Source: Paludibacteraceae bacterium (GTDB lineage: Bacteria; Bacteroidota; Bacteroidia; Bacteroidales; Paludibacteraceae). From it: a stretch of DNA of 64,000 bases. The stretch lies in NCBI GenBank assembly GCA_024693065.1, contig JAILLP010000004.1, forward strand, positions 215,305 through 279,304. The letters are read 5' to 3'. The notes under the pieces were generated by a model that ran no database searches, was not told where the DNA came from, and saw nothing but the letters and a program-made list of their open reading frames with translations. A program made the position numbers and the translations under genes. Below are positions 42,738 to 52,374 of this stretch, piece by piece; position 1 is the first letter of the stretch; each line of letters starts with the position of its first letter.

Positions 42738-44855
42738 ATGCAGTTTGACTCTATTATCGCCCAAACGCTGAACATCCAGCAGAAACAGGTGGCGAATACT
42801 TTGAAGCTTTTGTCGGACGGGGCGACCATCCCGTTCATCAGCCGTTACCGTAAGGAGATGACGGGCGGTCTCACCGAAGTGGACATCCAGGAGATACAGA
42901 TACAGTACGAGAAGCTTGTCGAGTTGGAGAAACGCAAGGCGAGCGTCTTGAAGAGCATCGAGGAGCAGGGTAAGCTCACGCCAGAACTGAAGAAACGTAT
43001 CGAGGCGTGTGTGACCTTGACGGAGGTTGAGGACATCTACCTCCCCTATAAGCCGAAACGCCGTACCCGAGCCGAGGTGGCGAAGAACAAGGGATTGGAG
43101 CCTTTGGCGAAGATTCTCATGTGCCAGGTGAATAACGACGTGGAGGGGAAGGCTCTCCCTTTCGTGAAAGGGGATGTGAAGGATGTGGACGAGGCCTTGC
43201 AGGGCGCACGTGACATCATTGCGGAGTGGGTGAGCGAGCAGGAGAACGCCAGGGGGCGTATCCGCAGGCTCTTCGCGCATGAGGCGGTCATCCAATCGAA
43301 GGTGGTGAAGGGGAAGGAGAAGGAGGCGGAGAAGTACCGCGACTACTTCGACATGAAGGAGCCGGCCCGCCGTTGTTCCTCCCATCGTCTGCTGGCGATG
43401 CGCCGCGGCGAGGCGGAGGGTTTCCTCCGTGTGGATGTCTCTCCCGACCAGGATGCGGCTTTGGAGCGTCTGAATCCTCTTTTCGTCAAAGGCGTGACCG
43501 AGGCTTCCCGTCAGGTACAGATGGCCGTGGCGGATGCCTATAAGCGGTTGATCAAGCCTTCTATCGAGACGGAGTTCTCCGCCACGATGAAGGAGAAGGC
43601 GGACGACGAGGCGATCAAGGTGTTCTCGGAGAATCTGCGCCAACTGTTGCTCTCTCCTCCGTTGGGCGAGAAGCGTGTGCTGGCGATCGATCCAGGCTAT
43701 CGTACGGGCTGTAAGGTGGTCTGTCTGGATGCGCAGGGCAATCTGTTGCACAATGAGACGATTTACCCGCACCCGCCGCAGAACGAGCGGGCGCAGGCGA
43801 TGACGAAGATAGCGAAGCTGGTGGAGGCCTACAAAATCGAGGCGATCTCCATCGGTAATGGTACTGCGGGCCGCGAGACGGAGCAGTTCATCCAAAGCAT
43901 ACGGTTCGACCGCAAGGTGCAGGTCTTCGTGGTGAGCGAGAGCGGCGCCTCCATCTACTCCGCTTCGGCGGTGGCGAGGGAGGAGTTCCCGAACTACGAC
44001 GTGACGGTGCGTGGGGCGGTCTCCATCGGACGTCGTCTGATGGATCCCTTGGCGGAACTGGTGAAGATTGACGCTAAGTCTATCGGTGTGGGACAATACC
44101 AGCATGATGTGGACCAGACGAAGCTGAAACGTTCGTTGGACCAGACGGTGGAGAATAGCGTGAACCTTGTGGGGGTGAACCTGAACACGGCAAGCAAGCA
44201 TCTGCTGAACTATATTTCAGGCCTCGGTCCGCAGTTGGCGCAGAACATCGTGGATTACCGCGCGTCCAACGGAGCCTTCTCCTCCCGCAAACAGTTGCTG
44301 GATGTGCCTCGCTTAGGCGCCAAGGCTTTCGAGCAGTGTGCGGGCTTCCTACGTATCCCTGACGCGGAAAATCCGTTGGACAACACGGCGGTGCACCCAG
44401 AGAGCTACGGTATCGTGGAGAAGATGGCGAAGTCGCTGAAATGCTCCGTCTCCGAGCTTATCCAAAACAAGGAGTTGAAGAAACAATTGAACCTGAATGA
44501 TTATGTGAGCGATAAGGTGGGTCTCCCTACCTTGAACGATATCATGGAGGAACTCGATAAGCCTGGCTTGGACCGACGCAAGGCCATCAAGGTGTTCGAG
44601 TTTGACCCAACCATCCATGTGATCGAGGATGTGAAGGTGGGTCAGATCTACCCTGGCATCGTCACCAACGTCACCAATTTCGGCGCTTTCGTCGACATAG
44701 GGGTGAAGGAGAATGGTTTGGTGCATATCTCCCAGATGGCGGACCATTTCGTCAGCAATCCTGCCGATGTGGTCTCCCTGCATCAGCATGTGGAGGTGAA
44801 GGTCATCAATGTGGATTTGGAGAGGAAAAGGATCCAGCTGTCCATGGTCCTGTGA
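42738..44855 (+). CDS. tex: Tex-family S1 RNA-binding transcription accessory protein
   Basis: 705 residues. Conserved Tex order: N-terminal helical region (IPFISRYRKEMTGGLTEVDIQEI), YqgF/RuvC-like domain (VLAIDPGYRTGCKVVCLD ... ISIGNGTAGRETEQF), helix-hairpin-helix pair (~495-570; LNTASKHLLNYISGLGPQLAQNIVDYR), and S1 domain (~637-700; GQIYPGIVTNVTNFGAFVDIG). Tex binds nucleic acid and influences transcription and RNA turnover; its precise role is not settled. The frame is open 40 codons upstream, but the family begins at MQFDSIIAQTL and the promoter lies in the extension. Confidence 0.95.
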   Translation: MQFDSIIAQTLNIQQKQVANTLKLLSDGATIPFISRYRKEMTGGLTEVDIQEIQIQYEKLVELEKRKASVLKSIEEQGKLTPELKKRIEACVTLTEVEDIYLPYKPKRRTRAEVAKNKGLEPLAKILMCQVNNDVEGKALPFVKGDVKDVDEALQGARDIIAEWVSEQENARGRIRRLFAHEAVIQSKVVKGKEKEAEKYRDYFDMKEPARRCSSHRLLAMRRGEAEGFLRVDVSPDQDAALERLNPLFVKGVTEASRQVQMAVADAYKRLIKPSIETEFSATMKEKADDEAIKVFSENLRQLLLSPPLGEKRVLAIDPGYRTGCKVVCLDAQGNLLHNETIYPHPPQNERAQAMTKIAKLVEAYKIEAISIGNGTAGRETEQFIQSIRFDRKVQVFVVSESGASIYSASAVAREEFPNYDVTVRGAVSIGRRLMDPLAELVKIDAKSIGVGQYQHDVDQTKLKRSLDQTVENSVNLVGVNLNTASKHLLNYISGLGPQLAQNIVDYRASNGAFSSRKQLLDVPRLGAKAFEQCAGFLRIPDAENPLDNTAVHPESYGIVEKMAKSLKCSVSELIQNKELKKQLNLNDYVSDKVGLPTLNDIMEELDKPGLDRRKAIKVFEFDPTIHVIEDVKVGQIYPGIVTNVTNFGAFVDIGVKENGLVHISQMADHFVSNPADVVSLHQHVEVKVINVDLERKRIQLSMVL

Positions 44856-44873
44856 TTCCCCGACCGTCCGTAT

Positions 44874-44954
44874 AGACGCAAAATATTGCGTCTCCACCAT
44901 TCGTCACCGTTTGTCCGTTTGATCACCATAGAGACGCAAAGCATTTCGTCTCTA
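44874..44954. repeat. Two related palindromic intergenic repeats
   Basis: AGACGCAAAATATTGCGTCT (44874-44893) and TAGAGACG...CGTCTCTA (44929-44954, centre CAAAGCATTT) share the GAGACGCAA core and near-palindromic form. They look like copies of one short dispersed element of the REP/MITE type, between tex and the terminator. Confidence 0.65.
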
Positions 44955-44971
44955 CCATGCGATTACACAAA

Positions 44972-45014
44972 ACAAAGGGATACCCATGAAACCCATGGGT
45001 ATCCCTTTGTTTTT
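44972..45014. terminator. Bidirectional terminator between tex and nhaD
   Basis: A perfect 17-bp stem, ACAAAGGGATACCCATG (44972-44988) with its complement (44994-45010), and T-runs on both strands. Confidence 0.9.
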
Positions 45015-45027
45015 ATTTCGTGTTTTG

Positions 45028-46437
45028 TTATAGTCCGAACAATGGGCGGATCACCTCCTCTTGCAGGATGAAGACACCCGCTCCTGAGATGTAGCCGATG
45101 AAGGCGAGGAGAGAGATGTTCTTCAGGTACCATCCGAAATCCACCTTCTCAAGACCCATGACAACGACGCCTGCCGCGGAACCGATGATTAGGATGGAAC
45201 CACCGACGCCTGCGCAGTATGCCAAGAACATCCAGAAGACACCGTCCGTGGCGAGCATGCCCGTAGCGGCGACGTCATACATACCCATGCAGCCTGCCAC
45301 CAATGGCACGTTGTCCACGATGGAGGAGAGCACACCGATGATGATGTCGATGAGGTAAGGATTGCCTACTGTCCTGTCGAGGAAGCTTGCCAATTCGGCG
45401 AGGATCCCGGCGCATTGCAGGGCGTTTACAGCCATCAGAATGCCGAGGAAGAATAGGATAGTGGTGAAGTCCACTTTTTTCAATACCACGGAGATCCTGG
45501 CCTTAGCGTTCTCAGGTACCTGCTTTTTGTTGTGGTAAAGCAATTCGGTGTATACCCAAAGCACACCCAGTCCGAACAATACGCCGATGAATGGAGGAAG
45601 GTGGGTGATGGTCTTGAAGATTGGCACGAAGACCAACGCACCGATTCCGAGGATGAATATCGTCTTTCTTTCCTTATCTGTGATGATGTCCGCTGTGCTG
45701 TTGCTACTGGTGGTTCCTTTCGGTGCCACCACATCTCCCTTGATGGTGATGGTCTCTATCATCAATGGGATGATCATGGCGAATAGGGAAGGAATGAACA
45801 AGTTAGGGATCACGCCTGCGGTGGTGATGTTACCCTTCACCCAGAGCATGATGGTGGTCACGTCACCGATAGGGGAGAAGGCTCCACCTGCGTTGGCGGC
45901 GATGATGATCAGACAGGCGAATCTCCACCTCTCTGACTTGTCGGCGACGAGTTTGCGGAGCAACATGACCATCACGATGGTGGTCGTGAGGTTGTCCAAT
46001 ACGGCCGACATGAAGAAGGTGATGAAGGAGAGCATCCACAAGAGTTTCTTCTTGTCCTGCGTGGTGATTCTGTCTGTGATGATGGAGAATCCCCTGTGTG
46101 CGTCGATGAGTTCGACGATGGTCATCGCACCCATGAGGAAGAATAGTGTGGAGGCCACATCTCCGAGTCCTTCAATGATTTGTACTTCAGTCACGTACTT
46201 GATGACCTTCTCGTGGAGGTCTGGCAATGATGCCACCGCATCTCCTAAACTGCTTAGGTTGAAATGTTCAATGAATTCTGAACTTGCCAGTAGGATGGGT
46301 TCTGCATTTAATACGTAGATGGTCCAGAGAATGGCGCATAATAGCAGTGCCGATGCCGCTTTGTTGACCTTTAGCGGATGTTCCATCGCGATACTGGAGT
46401 ATCCGATCAGGAACACTACAATCATTAAAATTTCCAT
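45028..46437 (-). CDS. nhaD: NhaD-type Na+/H+ antiporter
   Basis: 469 residues, about twelve transmembrane helices, ion-transporter superfamily. The NhaD/ArsB-like core is clear: SAVLDNLTTTIVMVMLLRKL and AANAGGAFSPIGDVTTIMLWV, with the conserved Asp-Asn-x-Thr and Gly-Asp-x-Thr motifs that line the transport path. It would export Na+ or Li+ against H+ influx, a natural partner of a cell using ion gradients from complex I. It is a single-gene unit with the shared terminator at 44972. Confidence 0.92.
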   Translation of the reverse strand: MEILMIVVFLIGYSSIAMEHPLKVNKAASALLLCAILWTIYVLNAEPILLASSEFIEHFNLSSLGDAVASLPDLHEKVIKYVTEVQIIEGLGDVASTLFFLMGAMTIVELIDAHRGFSIITDRITTQDKKKLLWMLSFITFFMSAVLDNLTTTIVMVMLLRKLVADKSERWRFACLIIIAANAGGAFSPIGDVTTIMLWVKGNITTAGVIPNLFIPSLFAMIIPLMIETITIKGDVVAPKGTTSSNSTADIITDKERKTIFILGIGALVFVPIFKTITHLPPFIGVLFGLGVLWVYTELLYHNKKQVPENAKARISVVLKKVDFTTILFFLGILMAVNALQCAGILAELASFLDRTVGNPYLIDIIIGVLSSIVDNVPLVAGCMGMYDVAATGMLATDGVFWMFLAYCAGVGGSILIIGSAAGVVVMGLEKVDFGWYLKNISLLAFIGYISGAGVFILQEEVIRPLFGL

Positions 46438-46576
46438 TGTTGTTTTTAGTTGTTTACGTTACAGTGGTTGTCATTTCAGAAACCACCTCATGTTTCTCTT
46501 TTTTCTTGCAAGCGCGAAATTAATCTTTTTTTGGAATATTTATTCATTCTGTCTCTACAAAATCCTGCCTTAATGT

Positions 46577-46615
46577 CAAAAAAAAGAGAAGGGAAGATTT
46601 TTCTCTTCCCTTCTC
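46577..46615 (-). terminator. Terminator of tonB
   Basis: GAGAAGGGAAGA (46586-46597) pairs perfectly with TCTTCCCTTCTC (46604-46615). The A-run 46578-46585 gives a T-run on the minus strand. Confidence 0.85.
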
Positions 46616-46652
46616 AAAAATAGATCCCTTGGGGGACGTTTTATCTTTTGGT

Positions 46653-47354
46653 TTATCTGTTCAACACAAAGTTCACTGGCAAAGTGAAGTAAGAAGCACA
46701 AGGCTTTTTGTGTTGCTCAGCTGGTGTCCAAGCCGGCATTGCGTTAACGACGCGGAGAGCTTCTGCGTCCAATGCAGGGTCAACGCTACGGATTATTTTG
46801 GCATCCTTGATGGTTCCCTTGGAGGATACGACGAATTTCACGAACACCTTTCCTTCGATTCCTTCGTCCATGGCAATCTGAGGATAACTTAGGTTCTTGG
46901 AGAGATATTCCTTCAATTTATCCGGTCCGCCAGGGAATTCCGCTTTCTTGTCAACTCTTGTGAACGGAGTCTCTTCGGTATCTTCTGGTTCTGTGTTGTT
47001 AATCAGTTTTGGCATATCATCCGGTGTGGTTGGACTTAGATCAGTTGGCGTAATGGTACCAGTTGTCCTTACGCTATCGTCCACAACTTCGATTTCTTGC
47101 ACTTCCGGAGTCTCTGGTTGTTGCTCTGGCTCTGGTTCTGGCTCTTGCTGCTCTGGCTCGTCTTGCGTTGTCGCATCCACTTCCTCTTCGTCGTTGGCTT
47201 GTTGCGCAAAATCACTTGGGTTTAATTTCTCCACATTGCTTTTTGACCATTCGAAACAGATGTAGGCTAACCCAAGAACGATGACAAGACCGATCAAGGT
47301 GAACATTGAACGTTTGTTGTTCAAGTCTGCTTGGGGTGATTTCTTAATTCTCAT
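46653..47354 (-). CDS. tonB: TonB-family energy transducer
   Basis: 233 residues: a short basic cytoplasmic tail, one transmembrane helix (~17-36), a Glu/Pro/Gln-rich periplasmic linker (~55-90, many EPEQ units) and a C-terminal TonB domain (~140-233) with FPGGPDKLKEYLSKNLSYPQIAMDEGIEGKV and MPAWTPAEQHKKPC. It transmits proton-motive force from ExbBD to SusC-like and other TonB-dependent receptors. exbB/exbD are not adjacent. Promoter box at 47401-47408. Confidence 0.93.
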   Translation of the reverse strand: MRIKKSPQADLNNKRSMFTLIGLVIVLGLAYICFEWSKSNVEKLNPSDFAQQANDEEEVDATTQDEPEQQEPEPEPEQQPETPEVQEIEVVDDSVRTTGTITPTDLSPTTPDDMPKLINNTEPEDTEETPFTRVDKKAEFPGGPDKLKEYLSKNLSYPQIAMDEGIEGKVFVKFVVSSKGTIKDAKIIRSVDPALDAEALRVVNAMPAWTPAEQHKKPCASYFTLPVNFVLNR

Positions 47355-47400
47355 GTTATATTCTTTTTTATTTAATTTCCCGTTTAATTACTTCGTTGTG

Positions 47401-47408
47401 CAAATGTA
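47401..47408 (-). promoter_or_regulatory. -7 box of tonB
   Basis: Minus-strand TACATTTG, exact match, 46 nt upstream of the tonB ATG. Confidence 0.55.
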
Positions 47409-47449
47409 ATATTTCTTGTGGAATTAATCTCTCAAATTCATCATTTTTT

Positions 47450-49507
47450 TTAGTTGAGACTTGGCAGATTGGAATATTCTTTCGAGTAACGAATCATTTG
47501 CTTGACGAACGTTTCATCATATTTCACTTGTATGTCGATGATATTCTTTTCGTTATCATATACCGGTTCGTATCTCGGGTTGACGAATCCCTTGTAAGGC
47601 GCGATGTTCAAGGCAGCGTAACGTTCTCGGATTTCCTTGTGGATTTTCGGGTCTACTTTCACACCGTAGGTCTCGACCAATTGCTTGGCCGCATTGAAAT
47701 CTCCTTCCGACTTAATGCGTTGGATCTCAGCTAATAACTCTCCGATGAGCCCTCTCATCGCATCGTAGTCGTTGATGACCACGAAGGTCTTTCCCTCCTT
47801 TTCTTTCAGTTCCACGACGTTCTTCGCCTTGCCGTGCTCGTATACCCATTGCGCGATGAGCTGGCGGTTGCGCATATGCGCCTCCTCGATGTTGTTGCCT
47901 AGCTCGATTCGGGTGAGCTGGGTGAGCATACCGTTCATCATATACTTGTAATATTCGGCTTTGTAGGCTTCCATATTAGGCAATAGACCTAGTTCGACCA
48001 TCTTAGGGTCTGCCGCGTAGTAGAGCCCGAAGAGGTCTGCTCGCGCCTCCTCGATAGTGGCGCCGTAGGCTCTCAGGGCGTCTTGGCTCACGCCTGGAAG
48101 CAATTGACCCGAACCGTGACCGAGGCATTCGTGCAGGTCGGTGTGCAGGTTGTCTGATTGGTAACCGTACTTCTTGATGCGCTCCCTCTCCTCGTCGTTC
48201 CATACGAACTCCTCGTTGAATCCGTTGCCTTGGGCGGCCTTGTCGTAGGCTTCGGTGATGTTCTCCAACGTGACGGATTTCGAACCGTGCATCTGGCGGA
48301 TCCAGTTGGCGTTAGGCAGGTTGATGCCTATCGGTGTGGCTGGATGACAGTCTCCACCGAGCATGGCTGCCGTGATCACCTTGGCGGTCACTCCGTTCAC
48401 GCTGTCCTTCTTGAAGCGTGGGTCCACCGGTGAGTGGTCTTCGAACCATTGTGCGTTCTGGCTGATGGTGATGGTCCTTTGCGTCGCCTCGAGGTTCTTG
48501 AAGTTGACGACGGACTCCCAGCTGGCCTTGATGCCCAGCGGGTCTCCGTAGGTCTCGATGAATCCGTTGACGAAGTCGATGCGTGACTCCGTGTCCTCCA
48601 CCCAAAGTATGCTGTATTCGTCGAATGTCAGGAGGTCACCGGTCTCGTAATAGTCTATCAGTGAGTTGATCACCTTCTTCTGTGCGTCGTTCTCCGCTAC
48701 TTCCGCCGCTTTCTCCAACCATCCCACGATCTTCTCGATGGCGGCGGAGTACATGCCTCCGACCTTCCATTGCTTCTCCACGATCTGGCCGTTCTCCTTC
48801 ATGAGTTTGCTGTTCAGACCGTAGGAGAGTGGGGTGGTGTCGTTCGGATCCCTCATCTTGTCGTAGAAGGCGTCCACCTCTTTCTCCGTCACCCCTTCGT
48901 AGTAGTTGTTGGCGGATGTCTTGATGAGGTCTTCCCCCTCCGTTTGGTTCACCCTTTTCGCATAGAGGTTCTTATCGAACATGACAGGGGTGATGGTCTT
49001 CAGCATCTTCTCCACGTCGTTGCCATATTCTTTGATGGGAAGTTTGTCTGGCGAAATGGAGCGGACTACCATCTCGAAGTAGGCTTGGTTGAAGTTCGGC
49101 TCGAACTTGTCCGTGGCGTAGTGGTGGTGGATTCCGTTGGAGAACCATACCCTTTTCAGGTAGGTGATCATCTCCTCGAAGTTCTTGTTGTTCCTGTCGC
49201 CGGCGTAGTTGAGGAATACGGCTTCCAATGTCCTGCGTATCGTCAGGTTATATTTGTTGTTCTGGTCGTAGAGGATGTCCCTCCCTTCCAATGCGGCTTG
49301 CGAAAGGAAGTAGATGAGTTTCTTTTGGTTGAGACTCAACGATTCGAAGTCCGGCACCTTGTAGCGCAGGATTTCCAAGTCCGCGAATTTGTCCACTTTG
49401 TATTCGAACTCCGTCTCCACGGAGGTGTTTGTTGCTTTGTCTCCCTCATTGGAGCAAGAGCCTATCAGGGTTGTAGTCATAAGAAATAATGCTGTTTTTA
49501 GTTTCAT
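47450..49507 (-). CDS. Dipeptidyl peptidase III-like zinc metallopeptidase (M49), lipoprotein
   Basis: Removes dipeptides from the N-terminus of peptides. 685 residues. Zinc motif HECLGH (about 460-466) is the HExxGH hallmark of family M49, and the downstream EEARADLFGLYY supplies the third zinc ligand. Signal sequence LFLMTTTLIGSC with a lipobox Cys (Cys18) predicts a lipoprotein, so it acts in the envelope, unlike cytosolic eukaryotic DPP III. It is the last gene of the rimM-rlmB-rlu operon; 18 nt separate it from the preceding gene. Confidence 0.92.
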   Translation of the reverse strand: MKLKTALFLMTTTLIGSCSNEGDKATNTSVETEFEYKVDKFADLEILRYKVPDFESLSLNQKKLIYFLSQAALEGRDILYDQNNKYNLTIRRTLEAVFLNYAGDRNNKNFEEMITYLKRVWFSNGIHHHYATDKFEPNFNQAYFEMVVRSISPDKLPIKEYGNDVEKMLKTITPVMFDKNLYAKRVNQTEGEDLIKTSANNYYEGVTEKEVDAFYDKMRDPNDTTPLSYGLNSKLMKENGQIVEKQWKVGGMYSAAIEKIVGWLEKAAEVAENDAQKKVINSLIDYYETGDLLTFDEYSILWVEDTESRIDFVNGFIETYGDPLGIKASWESVVNFKNLEATQRTITISQNAQWFEDHSPVDPRFKKDSVNGVTAKVITAAMLGGDCHPATPIGINLPNANWIRQMHGSKSVTLENITEAYDKAAQGNGFNEEFVWNDEERERIKKYGYQSDNLHTDLHECLGHGSGQLLPGVSQDALRAYGATIEEARADLFGLYYAADPKMVELGLLPNMEAYKAEYYKYMMNGMLTQLTRIELGNNIEEAHMRNRQLIAQWVYEHGKAKNVVELKEKEGKTFVVINDYDAMRGLIGELLAEIQRIKSEGDFNAAKQLVETYGVKVDPKIHKEIRERYAALNIAPYKGFVNPRYEPVYDNEKNIIDIQVKYDETFVKQMIRYSKEYSNLPSLN

Positions 49508-49525
49508 ATATCTTATATCTTAGTG

Positions 49526-50332
49526 TTATCGTGTGTTTCTGGCATCGATGTTCTCCTCCAGGTACCATGTGCCTTTCTTCAGTTTATAGGCATCGTAGGT
49601 GAAGTCGGGACCGTAGTAGACGTGTATGTCCTTGTATCCGGGCTCGATGGGGGATAGGTGGTCGAAGATGATCCGTTTGGAGGAGGCATCGTAGTTGAGG
49701 GCGATCTTCGCCTCCGCACTGTATTCGAGGATGATCCTGGAATCGTTTTTCCCTCTCTTCTCGAAGACCATCTTCCCGAGCGAGGCGTTGCCCCTTCCGT
49801 CGATATTGAGGGTCTCGATGATCTTATAGTCGGACGCGGCGTTGTAACCAGCCCAACCTAACGCCACGTAGTAGTTTCCACCTCTGCTTTTAACAGGGAA
49901 TACTTTGTAGTATAGTGCCCCGTACCAGTCGGTCGTGGCGATCTTACCCTGTTGGGAGGGCAGGTACGCTTCCCTGGATAGCGTGAGGGGTGTGGTGGTG
50001 AGTTTGTTTTTGCCTTTTACTTGAATGAATCCTCCGTACCCGTGGGTGCGGTCGGTGTAGGGGAAAGACCATGTGTAGATCCTCACCTTCTTGTCGTCCG
50101 AAAGGACTTTCCCCAGGTTGGTGAGCTTCTCGAACGGGTAGGTGAAGGAGTTCTCGTCCTTCAGTGCTTCGCCCAATGTGGCTTGCACCTCTCTGTTGAG
50201 TTGGTCTTTTACGCTATCCACCTCGCAGTTCTTCAGGGAGTCGAAGAGCACGACCAACCGCTCTTCGTTTATCTCTGCGTGGAGGACGAAGGTGGCGAAA
50301 AGGGGTAATATGGCGAATAGTCTATGCTTCAT
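49526..50332 (-). CDS. Exported protein of unknown function
   Basis: 268 residues with a signal peptide (MKHRLFAILPLFATFVLHA). The mature part is beta-rich: KVRIYTWSFPYTDRTHGYGGFIQVKG, YYKVFPVKSRGGNYYVALGWAGY and IILEYSAEAKIALNYDASSKRIIFDHL. This reads like a periplasmic beta-propeller or sandwich. No catalytic motif is visible. Its start overlaps the pseudouridine synthase stop by 11 nt, so translation is coupled. Confidence 0.7.
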   Translation of the reverse strand: MKHRLFAILPLFATFVLHAEINEERLVVLFDSLKNCEVDSVKDQLNREVQATLGEALKDENSFTYPFEKLTNLGKVLSDDKKVRIYTWSFPYTDRTHGYGGFIQVKGKNKLTTTPLTLSREAYLPSQQGKIATTDWYGALYYKVFPVKSRGGNYYVALGWAGYNAASDYKIIETLNIDGRGNASLGKMVFEKRGKNDSRIILEYSAEAKIALNYDASSKRIIFDHLSPIEPGYKDIHVYYGPDFTYDAYKLKKGTWYLEENIDARNTR

Positions 50333-51050
50333 GGTCTTCTGCCTGCGGGGTGGTCGGGGCCTCCTCGCTTTGCTTGCTTAGTATCTCTTCGAATGTGTTC
50401 CAGAGGGTGTCGTCGGGCGTGGGTGCCACGATGTTTATCTCCTTCTTCGACACGGGGTGTATGAACCGTATGTTACGGGCGTGCAGGCTGATGCCTCCGT
50501 CCTTGTTGGAGCGGTCGAACCCGTATTTGAGGTCGCCTCGGATAGGGCATCCGATGTGGGCCAGCTGGGCGCGTATCTGGTGGTGGCGCCCCGTCATGAG
50601 GTCTATCTCCAGCAGATAGTATTTGTCCGACTGGGCGATGATTTTATAGCTGAGCTTGGACCGTTTCGAATCCTTGACCTGCTTGTCGTACACGAAGGTC
50701 TTGTTCATGCGCTCGTTGCGCACGAGGTAATGGGTGAGCAGTTCCTCCTCTTGGGGTGGTCTGTTCTTGACGATGGCCCAGTAGCGTTTGGTGAGGTCGT
50801 GGGTGCGGAACATTTCGTTCAGGCGGCTGAGTGCCTTGGATGTTTTCGCGAAGACGACGACTCCGCTGACGGGCCGGTCCAGACGGTGGGTCACACCGAT
50901 GAAGACGTTCCCAGGCTTGGCGTACTTCTCCTTAAGGTACGCTTGCACCATCTCCGAGAGGGGCGTGTCGCCCGTCTTATCGCCCTGCACGATCTCCGTG
51001 CAGCTCTTGTTCACGATGATGATGTGGTTGTCTTCGTATAGGATGTCCAT
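50322..51050 (-). CDS. RluA-family pseudouridine synthase
   Basis: 242 residues. The catalytic Asp is D58 in GVTHRLDRPVSGVVVFAKT, the RluA family motif. LLEIDLMTGRHHQIRAQLAHIG is the second conserved block and GISLHARNIRFIHP the third. No S4 RNA-binding domain precedes it. The target (rRNA or tRNA position) cannot be told; relatives of this short type include RluA and TruC. Its operon with rlmB and rimM supports a role in ribosome or RNA maturation. Confidence 0.9.
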   Translation of the reverse strand: MDILYEDNHIIIVNKSCTEIVQGDKTGDTPLSEMVQAYLKEKYAKPGNVFIGVTHRLDRPVSGVVVFAKTSKALSRLNEMFRTHDLTKRYWAIVKNRPPQEEELLTHYLVRNERMNKTFVYDKQVKDSKRSKLSYKIIAQSDKYYLLEIDLMTGRHHQIRAQLAHIGCPIRGDLKYGFDRSNKDGGISLHARNIRFIHPVSKKEINIVAPTPDDTLWNTFEEILSKQSEEAPTTPQAEDHEA

Positions 51051-51063
51051 TGTGCTTCCTGAT

Positions 51064-51807
51064 TTATTTCTCTCCTCTTTGCCTTACCGCCTCATAGATC
51101 ATCACGCCTGCCGCCACGGAGACGTTGAGGGAGGATATCTTGCCTAGGATAGGTATGCTGACCATCTCGTCGCAGATGCGCAGCACTTCTGGGGAAACGC
51201 CCTTGTCCTCCGCTCCCATGACGATGGCGACGGGGTCCTTCATGTTGGATTCCGTGTAGGGCAATGTGCCTTTCTCGCTGGCGGCGATGATCCGTATGCC
51301 GCATTTCTTCATGAACTTGAGGGCGGATGTCAGGCTGCTCTCCTTGCAGACGGGCAGTGTGTGGAGCGCTCCCGCCGAGGTCTTGATGGCGTCCGCGTTG
51401 ACGGATGCGCCTCCCTTCACGGGGATGATGATTGCGTCCACGCCAGCGCACTCGCAGGTGCGGGCGATGGCGCCGAAGTTGCGCACGTCCGTCACACCGT
51501 CCAACACGACGAAGAAGGGCACCTTCCCTTGCTCGTAGAGGAAGGGCACGAGGTCCGCCACCAACTGATAGTCCGTCTGGCTCACGAAGGCGATGGCCCC
51601 CTGGTGGTTCTTGTGCGTGTAACGGTTGAGCCTTTCGAGCGGCACACGTTGTATCTGTATGGCGTTGTGGCCCTTCACCGCATTGAGCAGTTCCTTGGCC
51701 AGCTCGCTCTGCATATCGTTCTTGATGATGATCTTGTCGATCTGCTTGTCCGAATGGATGGCTTCGATGATGGCGCGTATGCCAAATATCATCTCGTTCT
51801 CTTTCAT
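51064..51807 (-). CDS. rlmB: 23S rRNA (guanosine-2'-O-)-methyltransferase RlmB (SpoU family)
   Basis: Methylates the ribose of a guanosine in the 23S peptidyl-transferase region (G2251 in E. coli). 247 residues: an N-terminal L30e-like substrate domain (FGIRAIIEAIHSDKQIDKIII), then the SPOUT domain with VLDGVTDVRNFGAIARTCECAG, VMGAEDKGVSPEVLRICDE and IPILGKISSLNVSVAAGVMIYE, the three SpoU motifs forming the knotted SAM site. 13 nt downstream of rimM. Confidence 0.93.
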   Translation of the reverse strand: MKENEMIFGIRAIIEAIHSDKQIDKIIIKNDMQSELAKELLNAVKGHNAIQIQRVPLERLNRYTHKNHQGAIAFVSQTDYQLVADLVPFLYEQGKVPFFVVLDGVTDVRNFGAIARTCECAGVDAIIIPVKGGASVNADAIKTSAGALHTLPVCKESSLTSALKFMKKCGIRIIAASEKGTLPYTESNMKDPVAIVMGAEDKGVSPEVLRICDEMVSIPILGKISSLNVSVAAGVMIYEAVRQRGEK

Positions 51808-51820
51808 GCTTCCTACGTTT

Positions 51821-52354
51821 TTACTTGTTTAAGTCTAACAGACCTTCCGGCAAATCCATGCTCATCGCCCTCTTCTCGTCGTCGATTTCAATGATGTATT
51901 CGTCGGTGGCGGGGATGTAAAACTCTTCGCCTTGGGAATCGGTCACGAGGAAGAGCACGTTCTCCGACGTGTCGTCCACAGCTTCTATCTCACCGATCTC
52001 CGCACCGTTCTCGTCGAAGACCTTGAAGCCGATGTAGTAGTCCACGCCTTCCACCTCGTCTTGTCCGATCTCTTCCGGCACATGCCTCTTCTCGATGAAG
52101 ATGGGCGCCTTGACCAGTTCCTGCGCCTCCTCGGCTGAGTCGATTCCCTCGAACTTCACCAGCGCGGTCTCGTCGTTTTTGATACGGATCTCGTCGACGA
52201 AGAAGGGCACGTATATGCCGTCCAACTCGCAGATGAGGCATGGTGGATCCGCCTCGTCGAAGATATCGGTCTTGTAGGTGAACGCCAGTTCTCCCCGAAG
52301 CCCGTGCGTCTTTACGATCTGCCCGATCTGCATGATGTCATCCCTCGTTATCAT
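51821..52354 (-). CDS. rimM: Ribosome maturation factor RimM
   Basis: Assists 30S head assembly through protein S19. 177 residues: the N-terminal barrel starts IGQIVKTHGLRGELAF, the RimM signature, and the C-terminal PRC-barrel has YYIGFKVFDENGAEIGEIEAVDD and FYIPATDEYIIEIDDEKRAM. First gene of an operon with rlmB, an RluA enzyme, an exported protein and DPP III. A TATTTTTG -7 box lies at 52375-52382. Confidence 0.94.
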   Translation of the reverse strand: MITRDDIMQIGQIVKTHGLRGELAFTYKTDIFDEADPPCLICELDGIYVPFFVDEIRIKNDETALVKFEGIDSAEEAQELVKAPIFIEKRHVPEEIGQDEVEGVDYYIGFKVFDENGAEIGEIEAVDDTSENVLFLVTDSQGEEFYIPATDEYIIEIDDEKRAMSMDLPEGLLDLNK

Positions 52355-52374
52355 ATCTCTTTCTTTTTACTCTA

